Below are positions 8,834 through 17,284 of a DNA stretch of 64,000 nt, in pieces (the first letter of the stretch is position 1; each line of letters begins with the position of its first letter). Origin of the DNA: Winogradskyella arenosi (GTDB taxonomy: Bacteria > Bacteroidota > Bacteroidia > Flavobacteriales > Flavobacteriaceae); the NCBI RefSeq assembly GCF_003337305.1, contig NZ_QPJO01000002.1, forward strand, positions 682,001-746,000, in the 5' to 3' direction. A program made the translations under genes and the position numbers. The notes beneath the pieces are model-generated. The model saw only the letters and a list, made by a program, of their open reading frames with translations. It had not been told where the DNA came from and made no database searches.

Positions 8834-10887
8834 TGACAAAAGATAAAAACATATATATAAATAGAGAATTAAGTTGGTTAAAATTTAACGAGCGTGTACT
8901 TCAAGAGGCGGCCGATAAGGATGTACCGCTTATTGAGCGTTTGCGTTTCCTTGGAATTTTCTCTAATAACTTAGATGAATTCTTTAAGGTAAGATATGCT
9001 ACGGTAAAACGTATTTATGAAGCGGGAAAAGGTGGGAAATCAGAGCTTGGTGGTATCCGTGCTGGTGATCTTTTAGAGGAGATTACACAAATTGTAATTG
9101 CACAACAAAGTTATAGTTTAGAAATTTTAGAGGAAATTGATTTAGAACTCCAAAAGGAGAATATATATGTTATTAATGAGACTAAAATTGATGAACGCCA
9201 TCACGATTTTATAAAAAATTATTTTTATCAAGAGTTGAGTCCGGCATTAGTGGTCATCATGTTAAATGAAGAGGTGGCCTTACCCGAACTTATGGATATA
9301 TCGGCCTATCTTACCGTAAAAATGAGTACCAAGGAAGGTAAAGATCAAGTGGCGCTTATAGAGATCTCCTCTACCATGGATCGTTTTGTAGTCTTACCAA
9401 GTTTAGACGGGATCAGCTATATTATCATGGTGGATGATATTTTAAGGTATTGCCTCGATGATATCTTTAATATATTTACTTACGACGCGATTAGTGCCCA
9501 TATGATTAAGATTACTCGCGATGGAGAATTGGATTTTGACAGTGACTTGAGTAAAAGTTTTATCGATAAACTATCTGAAAGTGTAAAAGATCGTCAAAGT
9601 GGGGCACCAGTGCGTTTTGTTTACGATATGAATATTGATCCCGATACGCTCACCTTTCTTCTAAAATTGATGGCTATAGATGAAAAAGAAAGTATCATTC
9701 CAGGAGGGCGTTACCACAATCGAAGAGACTATATGAGCTTTCCAAGTTTAGGTCGTACAGATTTGCTCTATGATAAAATTAAACCACTTCCTGTAAAAGG
9801 GCTTAGTTTTGAAGATAGTATTTTTAAAACCATTGCTAAGAAGGATTATATGGTGTATACGCCTTACCATACCTTCTCTTATATTGTTAAGTTTTTACGT
9901 GAAGCAGCCTTAGACCCACAAGTAAAAACTATAAAAATTACCATCTACAGATTGGCGCAAATTTCTCACGTGGCCAGTTCCTTAATTAATGCCGCAAAAA
10001 ATGGAAAAAAAGTTACTGTATCTATTGAGCTTAGAGCCCGTTTTGATGAAGAGGCTAATATTAATTATGCAGAGCAGATGCAAGACGAAGGCATTACTAT
10101 GCTCTTTGGTGTAACCGGCTTAAAGGTACATTGTAAAATGTGTGTTATTGAGCGCGAAGAGAATGACAAGCTTGTAAGGTATGGTTTTATAAGTACAGGG
10201 AATTTTAATGAGTCTACAGCTAAAATTTATACAGATTTTACATTGATGACTTCGGATGCTAAAATTCTTAAAGATGTTAATAAGGTCTTTAACTTTTTTG
10301 AGGTGAATTATAAGGTAAATCGCTACAAACATATTATCACATCTCCACATTATACTAAGACTAAAATCTTTAGTTTAATTGATAAGGAAATTGAAAGTGC
10401 CAAAGCTGGAAAGACCGCTTATATAAAGCTGAAAATGAATAGTATTAGCAGTTATAAGATGATTGATAAGTTGTATGAAGCAAGTCGGGCAGGTGTTAAA
10501 ATTAAAATGATTGTAAGAGGGATCTGTTGCTTAGTTCCTGGTGTAAAAGGAATGAGTGAAAATATAGAAATAATTAGTATTATCGATAAGTTTTTAGAGC
10601 ATACCCGTTTGTATATTTTTTCTAATGATAACGATCCAAAAATTTATATTTCTTCAGCAGATTGGATGACGAGAAATATAGATCATAGAGTAGAGGTGAG
10701 TTGCCCAATCTATGACGATGACATTAAACAGGAGCTTCAAGATTTATATGAGATTTGCTGGAATGACAATGTTAAAGCTAGAATCATTGATGAAACGCAA
10801 AATAATACTTATCTTAGAAACAATAAACCAAAAGTGAGAGCACAATTTGATACGTACAAGTATTATTTAAATAAATTTGAAGGATAG
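8833..10887 (+). CDS. ppk1: Polyphosphate kinase 1
   Basis: This 684-aa enzyme reversibly polymerises the gamma phosphate of ATP into inorganic polyphosphate. The N-terminus IYINRELSWLKFNERVLQEA is characteristic of the family. The PLD-like catalytic region has a histidine (H433) in GLKVHCKMCVIE, most likely the autophosphorylated residue, followed by STGNFNEST. The reading frame is open 20 codons further upstream (to 8773), but that stretch lies inside sixA. The ATG at 8833, overlapping the sixA stop as TAATG, is the clear start. The gene is followed after only 3 bp by an exopolyphosphatase gene. Confidence 0.96.
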   Translation: MTKDKNIYINRELSWLKFNERVLQEAADKDVPLIERLRFLGIFSNNLDEFFKVRYATVKRIYEAGKGGKSELGGIRAGDLLEEITQIVIAQQSYSLEILEEIDLELQKENIYVINETKIDERHHDFIKNYFYQELSPALVVIMLNEEVALPELMDISAYLTVKMSTKEGKDQVALIEISSTMDRFVVLPSLDGISYIIMVDDILRYCLDDIFNIFTYDAISAHMIKITRDGELDFDSDLSKSFIDKLSESVKDRQSGAPVRFVYDMNIDPDTLTFLLKLMAIDEKESIIPGGRYHNRRDYMSFPSLGRTDLLYDKIKPLPVKGLSFEDSIFKTIAKKDYMVYTPYHTFSYIVKFLREAALDPQVKTIKITIYRLAQISHVASSLINAAKNGKKVTVSIELRARFDEEANINYAEQMQDEGITMLFGVTGLKVHCKMCVIEREENDKLVRYGFISTGNFNESTAKIYTDFTLMTSDAKILKDVNKVFNFFEVNYKVNRYKHIITSPHYTKTKIFSLIDKEIESAKAGKTAYIKLKMNSISSYKMIDKLYEASRAGVKIKMIVRGICCLVPGVKGMSENIEIISIIDKFLEHTRLYIFSNDNDPKIYISSADWMTRNIDHRVEVSCPIYDDDIKQELQDLYEICWNDNVKARIIDETQNNTYLRNNKPKVRAQFDTYKYYLNKFEG

Positions 10888-10890
10888 AAC

Positions 10891-11796
10891 ATGCTGAAAA
10901 TACAAAAATATGCAGCTATTGATATTGGATCTAACGCTGTAAGATTATTAATTTCAAACATTATAGAACAAGATGACACCAAGGTGGTTTTTAAAAAAAA
11001 CTCACTGGTTAGAGTCCCAATTCGATTAGGTGCAGATGTGTTTCTTAAAGGTGAAATTTCAGAATACAACCAAGAACGGATGTTAGACACCATGAAGGCT
11101 TTTAGTCTTCTAATAAAGTCGCATGGTGTGGTAAGGTATAAAGCCTGCGCCACATCTGCGATGCGTGAGGCGGCCAATAGTGCGCCTTTAGCAGAAAAAG
11201 TCTTAGAGTCTTGTGGTATTCATATTGAAGTTATTGATGGAGAAGAAGAAGCAGCTATAATCGCAGCCACAGATCTACAATCTTTTATAAATCCTAATAA
11301 AACCTATTTGTATGTAGATGTAGGTGGAGGAAGTACGGAGTTCTCCGTGATCCATAATGGCGATAAAAAAGTATCGCGTTCCTTTAAAATTGGAACCGTA
11401 AGGTTATTGAATGATATTGTAAAGAATGAGACCTGGATAGAGCTAGAACGTTGGATTAAAGAGCATACAAGTCCTTACGAAAAAATAGCGCTTATCGGTT
11501 CTGGTGGAAATATCAATAAGATTTTTAAAATCTCGGGTAAAGACGCCGGAAAACCGTTGACCTATTTCTATTTAACGAGTTACTATAAGATGCTTCAAAA
11601 TTATTCTTATGAGGAACGTATTACCAAACTCAACCTTAATCAAGATAGGGCTGATGTGATTATTCCTGCAACCCGAATTTACCTTTCAGCAATGAAATGG
11701 AGTGGGGCAAAAGATATTTATGTTCCTAAAATTGGACTCTCTGATGGGATTATAAAAAGCATGTATTTTGAGACCGTTTCAAGTGTAACTGTATAG
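10891..11796 (+). CDS. ppx: Exopolyphosphatase, Ppx/GppA family
   Basis: This 301-aa protein has the ASKHA-fold phosphate-binding motifs AIDIGSNAVRLLI near the N-terminus, DVGGGSTEFSV (about 144-154) and GSGGNINK (about 204). Ppx enzymes hydrolyse terminal phosphates of polyphosphate, and GppA enzymes act on pppGpp. The direct operon link to ppk1 favours polyphosphate. It lacks the extra C-terminal HD-like domain of the roughly 500-aa E. coli enzyme, which matches the short form I associate with Bacteroidota. The gene ends the sixA-ppk1-ppx operon, giving synthesis and breakdown functions in one transcript. Confidence 0.92.
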   Translation: MLKIQKYAAIDIGSNAVRLLISNIIEQDDTKVVFKKNSLVRVPIRLGADVFLKGEISEYNQERMLDTMKAFSLLIKSHGVVRYKACATSAMREAANSAPLAEKVLESCGIHIEVIDGEEEAAIIAATDLQSFINPNKTYLYVDVGGGSTEFSVIHNGDKKVSRSFKIGTVRLLNDIVKNETWIELERWIKEHTSPYEKIALIGSGGNINKIFKISGKDAGKPLTYFYLTSYYKMLQNYSYEERITKLNLNQDRADVIIPATRIYLSAMKWSGAKDIYVPKIGLSDGIIKSMYFETVSSVTV

Positions 11797-11901
11797 TTAT
11801 AAGTGCTAAATATTCCATTTGTCCGATTTTTCTCTATATAGACCTATTAATTCATCTTCGTTTCAGAATTTATATATATTAGTATTCTCAAATTGAAAAT
11901 T

Positions 11902-12432
11902 ATGAAAAAATACATTGTTGCCTTATTGTTCGTAGCGTCTACTTCTATCGGAATGTCACAAGATATCCTGTATGGTGTTCGAGGCGCATTAAATGTGTCT
12001 AATTTAGATTTTGAACCCGATGCAACCTTTGAAAACCAACATAGAAACGGTTTTGCATTTGGAGGTTTTGTAGAGTTTAATTTGTCTAGCCGTGTTTCAT
12101 TACTTACAGAATTACAATGGTCTGCGGAAGGCGCAAAAGAACATAATCTTAGAGCCGATTATATAAAGTTACCTATTCTTTTTAGAGTAAATATAGCGGA
12201 TAACCTTACTTTAGGTTATGGACCTCAAATAGCTTTAAAAACGTGGGCTTACGAAGACAGTTTTGAGACGTTTGCCTTTTCTGGTGTGGCGGGATTAGAA
12301 TATATGATTACCGATGAGTTATTTGTAGATGCAAGGTATTACTACGGAATTACTAATATTTTAGATGAAGATTTTACAGATACAGAAGCCAATAATCATG
12401 TGTTACAATTTGGTATAGGAATAAAATTATAA
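11902..12432 (+). CDS. Small outer-membrane beta-barrel protein (PorT-like family)
   Basis: This 176-aa protein has a signal peptide (KKYIVALLFVASTSIGMSQ) and then alternating strands of an eight-strand barrel, such as FGGFVEFNLSSRVSLLTEL, LTLGYGPQIALK and VDARYYYGITNI. It ends FGIGIKL with an aromatic/hydrophobic terminal strand. Proteins of this PorT-like (outer membrane protein beta-barrel) family are common in Flavobacteriaceae and mostly lack a known function. The frame extends to a TTG at 11893, but ATG 11902 gives a normal signal peptide. The gene is monocistronic and ends just before a strong terminator. Confidence 0.8.
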   Translation: MKKYIVALLFVASTSIGMSQDILYGVRGALNVSNLDFEPDATFENQHRNGFAFGGFVEFNLSSRVSLLTELQWSAEGAKEHNLRADYIKLPILFRVNIADNLTLGYGPQIALKTWAYEDSFETFAFSGVAGLEYMITDELFVDARYYYGITNILDEDFTDTEANNHVLQFGIGIKL

Positions 12433-12450
12433 ACACATTACTAACCTATA

Positions 12451-12489
12451 AAAAAAAACGCTTTAACTTTAGTTAAGGCGTTTTTTTTA
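12451..12489. terminator. Bidirectional intrinsic terminator between convergent genes
   Basis: A stem of about 10 bp (arms near 12459-12468 and 12471-12480) is flanked by an A-run and a T-run. It therefore serves the barrel gene on the plus strand and miaE on the minus strand. Confidence 0.85.
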
Positions 12490-12514
12490 TGAGTGATTTC
12501 AAGAGGTTTTTAGC

Positions 12515-13096
12515 TTAACCATGAATGGTTTCTTTATTCCCTAGGTCCTTCATAATTTCGGCTTCATAAATAAGTAGGTCTTCCCATTTTTCATCAACTT
12601 CCATACGGTTGCCATAGGTTCTCGCAAAATTTAAAAACATCGTATAATGGTTAGCTTCACTAATCATTAATTTACGGTAAAATTTAGCGAGTTTCTGATC
12701 TTCTAAAGCTTCTGAAAGTAATCTAAAACGCTCACAGCTTCGGGCTTCAATTAAAGCCGCATAAAGGAGTCTGTGTACCAATTGTGTGGTTCTGCTTCCG
12801 CCTTTTGGAAAGAATTTTAAAAGCGCAATAACATAGTCGTCCTTACGGTCTCTGCCTAACGTCCATCCGTGTTCTAAGATGAGATCATGCACCATTTTAA
12901 AATGGCTCATTTCTTCATTGACCAAAGCAATCATTTCCTCTACTAATTCTGTGTATTCCGGAAAACTTACAATAAGAGAAATAGCCGTACTTGCTGCCTT
13001 TTGCTCACAGTAAGCATGGTCTGTTAAAATATCTTCAATATTTTTTTCAACGATATTAACCCATCTTGGGTCAGTTGGTAATTTTAATCCTAGCAT
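12515..13096 (-). CDS. miaE: tRNA 2-methylthio-N6-isopentenyladenosine hydroxylase
   Basis: This 193-aa ferritin-like diiron oxygenase hydroxylates the isopentenyl side chain of ms2i6A at position 37 of tRNAs reading UNN codons. The sequence has the family N-terminus (LPTDPRWVN), then carboxylate/His ligands in helices: DHAYCEQKAAS, NEEMSHFKMVHD, EARSCERFRLL and SEANHYTMF. These give the expected pairs of E and ExxH ligands. Length is typical. It is the last gene of a minus-strand group with a lipoprotein (2 bp away) and dnaX. The neighbours do not add to the functional assignment. Confidence 0.92.
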   Translation of the reverse strand: MLGLKLPTDPRWVNIVEKNIEDILTDHAYCEQKAASTAISLIVSFPEYTELVEEMIALVNEEMSHFKMVHDLILEHGWTLGRDRKDDYVIALLKFFPKGGSRTTQLVHRLLYAALIEARSCERFRLLSEALEDQKLAKFYRKLMISEANHYTMFLNFARTYGNRMEVDEKWEDLLIYEAEIMKDLGNKETIHG

Positions 13097-13098
13097 AA

Positions 13099-13683
13099 TT
13101 AATTTTGTGTTACATGTACCATTTGTAGGTTCCCATCTTCATTAATAAATAAGGTGTGTTGGGCAAAACGATCCGTTTCAGGAATGCTATAAACCACATC
13201 TATAAGAACTTCATCTTTTAATGCGGGCTCATCATCAACCTGAATAGATTGTAATACGCCTAAGGAATGGAAATTATAAAAAGGCGAATCTGCTGCGTAA
13301 TTATCACGATACCCTAATAAGGCGTTGGCTTTCGCTTTGTTAAAATGTTCTTCGTAAATTAATTGACCTTCTTTTTCAACACGAATATCGAAGTTAAAAT
13401 TACGGTAGTGCGTTTGGTAATTGACGGTATCTTTTATTTTAGAAATTAACACGCTTTGACTCATATCTGCGTAGGTCTTAATTTTAACGCGATACCCGTT
13501 GTGTAATAAGGTATCTACCTCACGTTCTATATACGCCTTAGGGATAAAAACTTGTTTTTCTAAAGTGACGTTGTTCTTAAATTCGGTAATACTTTCGGAC
13601 AAGGCTTGACGCTTACTTTTGGGTCCTTGACAGCTAATAGTGCCAAAAATAATTAGGATAAAAATAGCTATAGTATGTCGCAT
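13099..13683 (-). CDS. Uncharacterised lipoprotein (possibly DUF4738)
   Basis: This 194-aa protein has a lipoprotein signal sequence (IFILIIFGTISCQ, Cys about 18). The mature part contains no catalytic motif that I recognise. The pattern 'VDTLLHNGYRVKIKTYADM' and 'IRVEKEGQLIYEEHFNK' resembles DUF4738-type Bacteroidota lipoproteins, but this is from memory and weak. The gene is 4 bp downstream of dnaX and 2 bp upstream of miaE, so it is co-transcribed with housekeeping genes. No function can be given. Confidence 0.7.
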   Translation of the reverse strand: MRHTIAIFILIIFGTISCQGPKSKRQALSESITEFKNNVTLEKQVFIPKAYIEREVDTLLHNGYRVKIKTYADMSQSVLISKIKDTVNYQTHYRNFNFDIRVEKEGQLIYEEHFNKAKANALLGYRDNYAADSPFYNFHSLGVLQSIQVDDEPALKDEVLIDVVYSIPETDRFAQHTLFINEDGNLQMVHVTQN

Positions 13684-13687
13684 GGTA

Positions 13688-15412
13688 TTAAATGTCTAGT
13701 CCAAATTTTAATCTTAAAATCTCAACGTTTGGGTTTTTCTCTTTTAGCTTTTCGTACTTTTCAATAGGTGTATAAGCAAACTTTTTTGCAATTTCTTCGT
13801 TCACTGAAATGTCTAGCGCTAAATCGTAATTTAATAACTTTTTCTTTAAAAAGCCCATTAGAGCAGATTCGGCACGCTGTAATTCTATTTTATTGGTGCT
13901 GTTAGAGTAAGTTAAATGGATGGTTGTTCCGTTTAATTTAGGAGCATCCATTTGTAAAATAGAGGCCATAATTTTTTCACCTTTTTTATCCATTTCGTTG
14001 GTGTACTCTTGCCAAGCTTCCGTTAAAGCTTCTTGTGTAACAGGTTCTTTAGGTAGATTGTCTTCATCAATAACCACGTCCATTTGACGTAATTGATGTT
14101 GTTTTTTTTCCCTAATACTTTTTAAGGAAAGCCCTGAGGTGCGTTTATTAGCTTGATCTAAGGATAACTTAGGGATACTAGGCTTTGGCGTTTCGGCAGC
14201 AGGCGGTGCACTTTGTGCTGTGGTTTGTGAGGCCTTTGTATTTGCTGCAGTCTTAGTGGCCGCTGGCTTAGGTTTTGTAACCGCAATAGGGTTTATGCCT
14301 TTGGCTCTAAAATAAGACGGTGGAATTATGAAGTGCTTAGAATTTTTTTTTTCTCCATCAAAAGTGATAGAGGCAAGTTGCATAAGCGTGAGTTCAACGA
14401 GTAAACGTTGATTTTTACTGGTCTTGTATTTGAGGTCGCAGTCGTTAGCGAGCTGTATGCCTTGCATTAAAAACCCATGCGAGGTTTTCTGGGACTGTTC
14501 TTTGTATTTAAGACTGGTATCTTCACCAACTTCTAATAAAGGGATGGTGGCAGGATTTTTACAGACCATTAAATCTCTAAAATGAGAAGCTAAACCTGAA
14601 ATGTAATGATGGCCATCAAAACCTTTAGAGAGAATGCTGTTGAGTTGTACTAATAACTCCGGAATTTTATTCTCTAATATAAGATCTGTACTGGTAAAAT
14701 ACGTTTCGTAGTCTAATACGTTTAGGTTTTCTGTAACCGCTTGTCGTGTAAGGTGCTTTCCAGAAAAACTAACCACACGGTCAAATATAGATAAGGCATC
14801 TCGCATGGCCCCATCAGCCTTTTGCGCAATAATGTGTAAAGCATCATCTTCAGCTTCAATACCTTGCTCTTGTGCAATATATTTTAAATAGTCTTTGGCA
14901 TCTGAAACCGTTATACGTTTGAAATCAAAAATTTGACAACGTGATAATATGGTTGGAATAATTTTATGTTTCTCAGTTGTTGCAAGTATAAAAATACAAT
15001 GCTTTGGTGGCTCCTCTAAAGTTTTAAGAAAAGCGTTAAAGGCCGACTGAGACAACATGTGGACCTCATCAATAATATACACCTTGTATTTTCCAACCTG
15101 AGGCGGAATACGTACTTGGTCTGTTAGATTTCTAATGTCATCTACAGAGTTGTTAGACGCGGCATCAAGTTCAAATATATTAAAGGCAAAATCTTCGTCT
15201 TCACTAGTCTGTCCGTCGCTATTAATCATTTTAGCCAAAATACGAGCGCAGGTAGTTTTACCAACCCCTCTTGGTCCTGTAAATAATAGGGCTTGGGCTA
15301 AGTGATTGTTCTCTATAGCATTCAGTAAAGTGTTTGTAATAGCTTGCTGACCTACAACATCCTTAAAGGTTTGTGGTCTGTATTTTCGAGCCGATACTAC
15401 AAAGTGTTCCAA
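13688..15412 (-). CDS. dnaX: DNA polymerase III subunit gamma/tau
   Basis: This 574-aa clamp-loader ATPase has Walker A TGPRGVGKTT (residues 45-54), Walker B VYIIDEVHML (111-120), sensor-1 ILATTEKHK and the arginine-finger SRC motif. The AAA+ core is followed by domain III, a low-complexity Ala/Thr/Lys/Pro linker (KPAATKTAANTKASQTTAQ), and a tau-like C-terminal part that should contact polymerase and helicase. Unusually, the zinc module that normally lies between Walker A and ELDAASN (four Cys) is absent: residues 62-78 have no cysteine. I recall the same in other flavobacterial DnaX proteins, so it is probably a clade trait. There is no obvious frameshift site for a short gamma form. Confidence 0.96.
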   Translation of the reverse strand: MEHFVVSARKYRPQTFKDVVGQQAITNTLLNAIENNHLAQALLFTGPRGVGKTTCARILAKMINSDGQTSEDEDFAFNIFELDAASNNSVDDIRNLTDQVRIPPQVGKYKVYIIDEVHMLSQSAFNAFLKTLEEPPKHCIFILATTEKHKIIPTILSRCQIFDFKRITVSDAKDYLKYIAQEQGIEAEDDALHIIAQKADGAMRDALSIFDRVVSFSGKHLTRQAVTENLNVLDYETYFTSTDLILENKIPELLVQLNSILSKGFDGHHYISGLASHFRDLMVCKNPATIPLLEVGEDTSLKYKEQSQKTSHGFLMQGIQLANDCDLKYKTSKNQRLLVELTLMQLASITFDGEKKNSKHFIIPPSYFRAKGINPIAVTKPKPAATKTAANTKASQTTAQSAPPAAETPKPSIPKLSLDQANKRTSGLSLKSIREKKQHQLRQMDVVIDEDNLPKEPVTQEALTEAWQEYTNEMDKKGEKIMASILQMDAPKLNGTTIHLTYSNSTNKIELQRAESALMGFLKKKLLNYDLALDISVNEEIAKKFAYTPIEKYEKLKEKNPNVEILRLKFGLDI

Positions 15413-15546
15413 TGTTTACTGTGCTAATTAAATACCTTTCGGTGTTGTGAGACTTAAAATTTATTACTGAATGACAAATTTAATAATAACCATTTAAATG
15501 CTCTTTATAAGGATTGAAATTTAATAGGAGTTATTAACAATTTATG

Positions 15547-15554
15547 TACTTTTG
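15547..15554 (+). promoter_or_regulatory. -7 box (TACTTTTG) of the RNase P RNA gene
   Basis: This is a perfect match to the Bacteroidota TAnnTTTG box. Initiation 5-7 bases downstream falls at about 15559, exactly where the P1 helix begins. No clear -33 TTG is present at normal spacing. Confidence 0.65.
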
Positions 15555-15558
15555 CGGC

Positions 15559-15863
15559 AAGTATATCGCCTTATCGATTCTAAATGTATTTAGGGTAGGA
15601 AAGTCCGAACACCATAGTGTAATCATAGTGGTTAACAGCCACCCGCCGGAAGGTGAGGAAAAGTGCAACAGAAAGTATGTACAGGTCATGCTGTAGTGAA
15701 ACCAGGTAAACTCTATGAGGTGCAATGTCATGTATACTAACGCTTGAGCGTACACGCGCGATTGTTAGAGGGTAGGCAGCTAAAGTTTGCTGGTAACAGT
15801 AAACGTAGATAAATGATAAGGGCTCCTTTTTTGGAGTACAGAATTCGGCTTATAGATATGCTT
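15559..15863 (+). ncRNA. rnpB: RNase P RNA (bacterial type A)
   Basis: The catalytic RNA that processes the 5' ends of tRNAs. The conserved 5' P4 segment GGAAAGTCCGAAC lies at 15598-15610, and the 3' P4 segment ACAGAATTCGGCTTA ends near 15852. The core GGTAGGCAGCTAAAGTTTGCTGGTAACAG region is also present (near 15772-15800). The ends pair as helix P1: 15559-15567 with 15855-15863, nine pairs including one G-U. At about 305 nt it is shorter than the E. coli RNA (377 nt), typical of a trimmed type A. It is on the plus strand between two minus-strand genes and has its own promoter box and terminator. Confidence 0.95.
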
Positions 15864-15866
15864 AAA

Positions 15867-15906
15867 CAAACAAGCTTCATGATTTTCATGAAGCTTTGTT
15901 TTTTAT
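15867..15906. terminator. Intrinsic terminator after rnpB
   Basis: A strong hairpin (arms about 15871-15882 and 15886-15898, a short TTT loop) is followed by a T-run. It ends rnpB and also lies just past the rsmD stop on the other strand. Confidence 0.88.
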
Positions 15907-15913
15907 AAGTGTG

Positions 15914-16462
15914 TTACGATTCGCTGTCCGGTTCAAAAAAACTAAACATATTTCCACCGTAACTCTTTGAGTAGGCGTAATGCTCTAAATGACTTAGGTC
16001 AGTATGCTTAGAGTGTTCTACAATTAAAACGCCTTCATCTTCTAATAAGGCATTCTGAAAGACCAATTCTGGAATTTTAGAAAAGGCTTCCACCTCAAAA
16101 TCGTAAGGAGGATCCGCAAAAATGATGGTATGCTTTTGTTTCGATCTTTCTAAAAATTTAAAAACATCACTTTTAATGGTGCTGATGGTTAAATCAAAAG
16201 CATCTGCCGTTTCATTTATAAATTTAATACAACCATAGTGATCGTCTACAGCAGTAATTTGTGTAGTGCCTCGCGATCCAAATTCGTAACTAATATTACC
16301 AGTGCCCGAGAATAAATCTAAAACAGAGATATCGTCAAAATAATATTGATTATTAAGAATATTAAATAAGGCTTCTTTAGCCATATCAGTGGTAGGTCTT
16401 ACGGGTAACTTTTTAGGCGCCGTAATACGTCTGCCTTTAAATAATCCTGAAATTATGCGCAT
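15914..16462 (-). CDS. rsmD: 16S rRNA (guanine(966)-N(2))-methyltransferase
   Basis: This 182-aa SAM-dependent methyltransferase modifies G966 in the 30S head. Motifs visible are the N-terminal MRIISGLFKGRRI and RPTTDMAKEALFNIL, the SAM-binding loop VLDLFSGTGNISYE and the catalytic ADPPYDF (an NPPY variant, about residue 116). Length is usual for RsmD. It overlaps the upstream DUF3822 gene by 10 bp, forming a membrane protein-DUF3822-rsmD operon, and converges on the rnpB terminator. Confidence 0.95.
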   Translation of the reverse strand: MRIISGLFKGRRITAPKKLPVRPTTDMAKEALFNILNNQYYFDDISVLDLFSGTGNISYEFGSRGTTQITAVDDHYGCIKFINETADAFDLTISTIKSDVFKFLERSKQKHTIIFADPPYDFEVEAFSKIPELVFQNALLEDEGVLIVEHSKHTDLSHLEHYAYSKSYGGNMFSFFEPDSES

Positions 16463-17283
16463 TCAAAGGAATTTAAGATTAAAAAATAATGATATAAATA
16501 GCGTCTATCTAAGTCTGTATCTATAGCGTAATTATAGTCTTTATCTACAAAGTTAAGATGTCTAATATAAGTGTAGAGTAAAACATAAAGTTCATCGCCA
16601 AGAGAGATGTGGCCTGCAAGTTCTACTTCAGTGGTTTCGGGGTCGAGTTTTAGCTGCTCAAACACAAATAAAATATAATAAAGAAAATCTTCCTTACTGT
16701 AGTATTCAAACGTGTTAAACAGTTCTAATTGCGTGCCATTAACTACTAACAATTCAATGCTTGCGGTATTAACATGAATATAGACTTTAGCTTTAGCCGT
16801 TAGGTCTTCCTCGGGCTCTTGAGTTAGGTTTAATAATGCATCTATAAGAATACTGGAGGCATGCTTGTATTCAAACGCCCCAAAAGTGTCAAAAATGTAA
16901 TTGTTGATATTGACATAAGGAACATAAACATTAACACTGTTGTTGGTAGAGAGGCGATCTTCAGTGATAAAATCGTTTCTTAAAATTCTAGAATTAAACT
17001 TTAAGTAGTCGGTTTTATATTGCTCATCGTAGAGTTCTTCTGGAACTAAGGTTGACAGTTCGTTTTGGTGAATAACTCTAACAGCATTAAAATCTTCAGA
17101 AAACACCGTTTGTTGACTGAGTTCCTCTTTTAAAAGTTGAAGGACTTCGTCTGGAGTTTGCTTAACATCAAAGGTAATGGTATTAAGAAACTCAATAGAA
17201 TTCTGAGTTTTGTTTAGTATACAAAAAGAAAGCCCATTCAAATTAATTTGAATGGACAGTTCTTTAATATCGTTTATTTTCAA
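16453..17283 (-). CDS. DUF3822 family protein
   Basis: This 276-aa protein without signal peptide or membrane segment matches the DUF3822 pattern as I remember it (N-terminal ELSIQINLNGLSFCIL, then VYVPYVNINNYIFDTFGAFEYKH). The family is restricted to Bacteroidota, adopts an actin/ASKHA-like layout and usually precedes rsmD, as here with a 10-bp overlap. No catalytic activity is known. The strict linkage to an rRNA methylase gene suggests, without proof, a ribosome- or coenzyme-A-related housekeeping role. Confidence 0.85.
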   Translation of the reverse strand: MKINDIKELSIQINLNGLSFCILNKTQNSIEFLNTITFDVKQTPDEVLQLLKEELSQQTVFSEDFNAVRVIHQNELSTLVPEELYDEQYKTDYLKFNSRILRNDFITEDRLSTNNSVNVYVPYVNINNYIFDTFGAFEYKHASSILIDALLNLTQEPEEDLTAKAKVYIHVNTASIELLVVNGTQLELFNTFEYYSKEDFLYYILFVFEQLKLDPETTEVELAGHISLGDELYVLLYTYIRHLNFVDKDYNYAIDTDLDRRYLYHYFLILNSFECA

Positions 17284-17284
17284 A

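Noticed and set aside
15534..15755. 73-aa minus-strand ORF
   Set aside because: It lies inside the RNase P RNA gene, whose conserved core and P1 pairing are clear.
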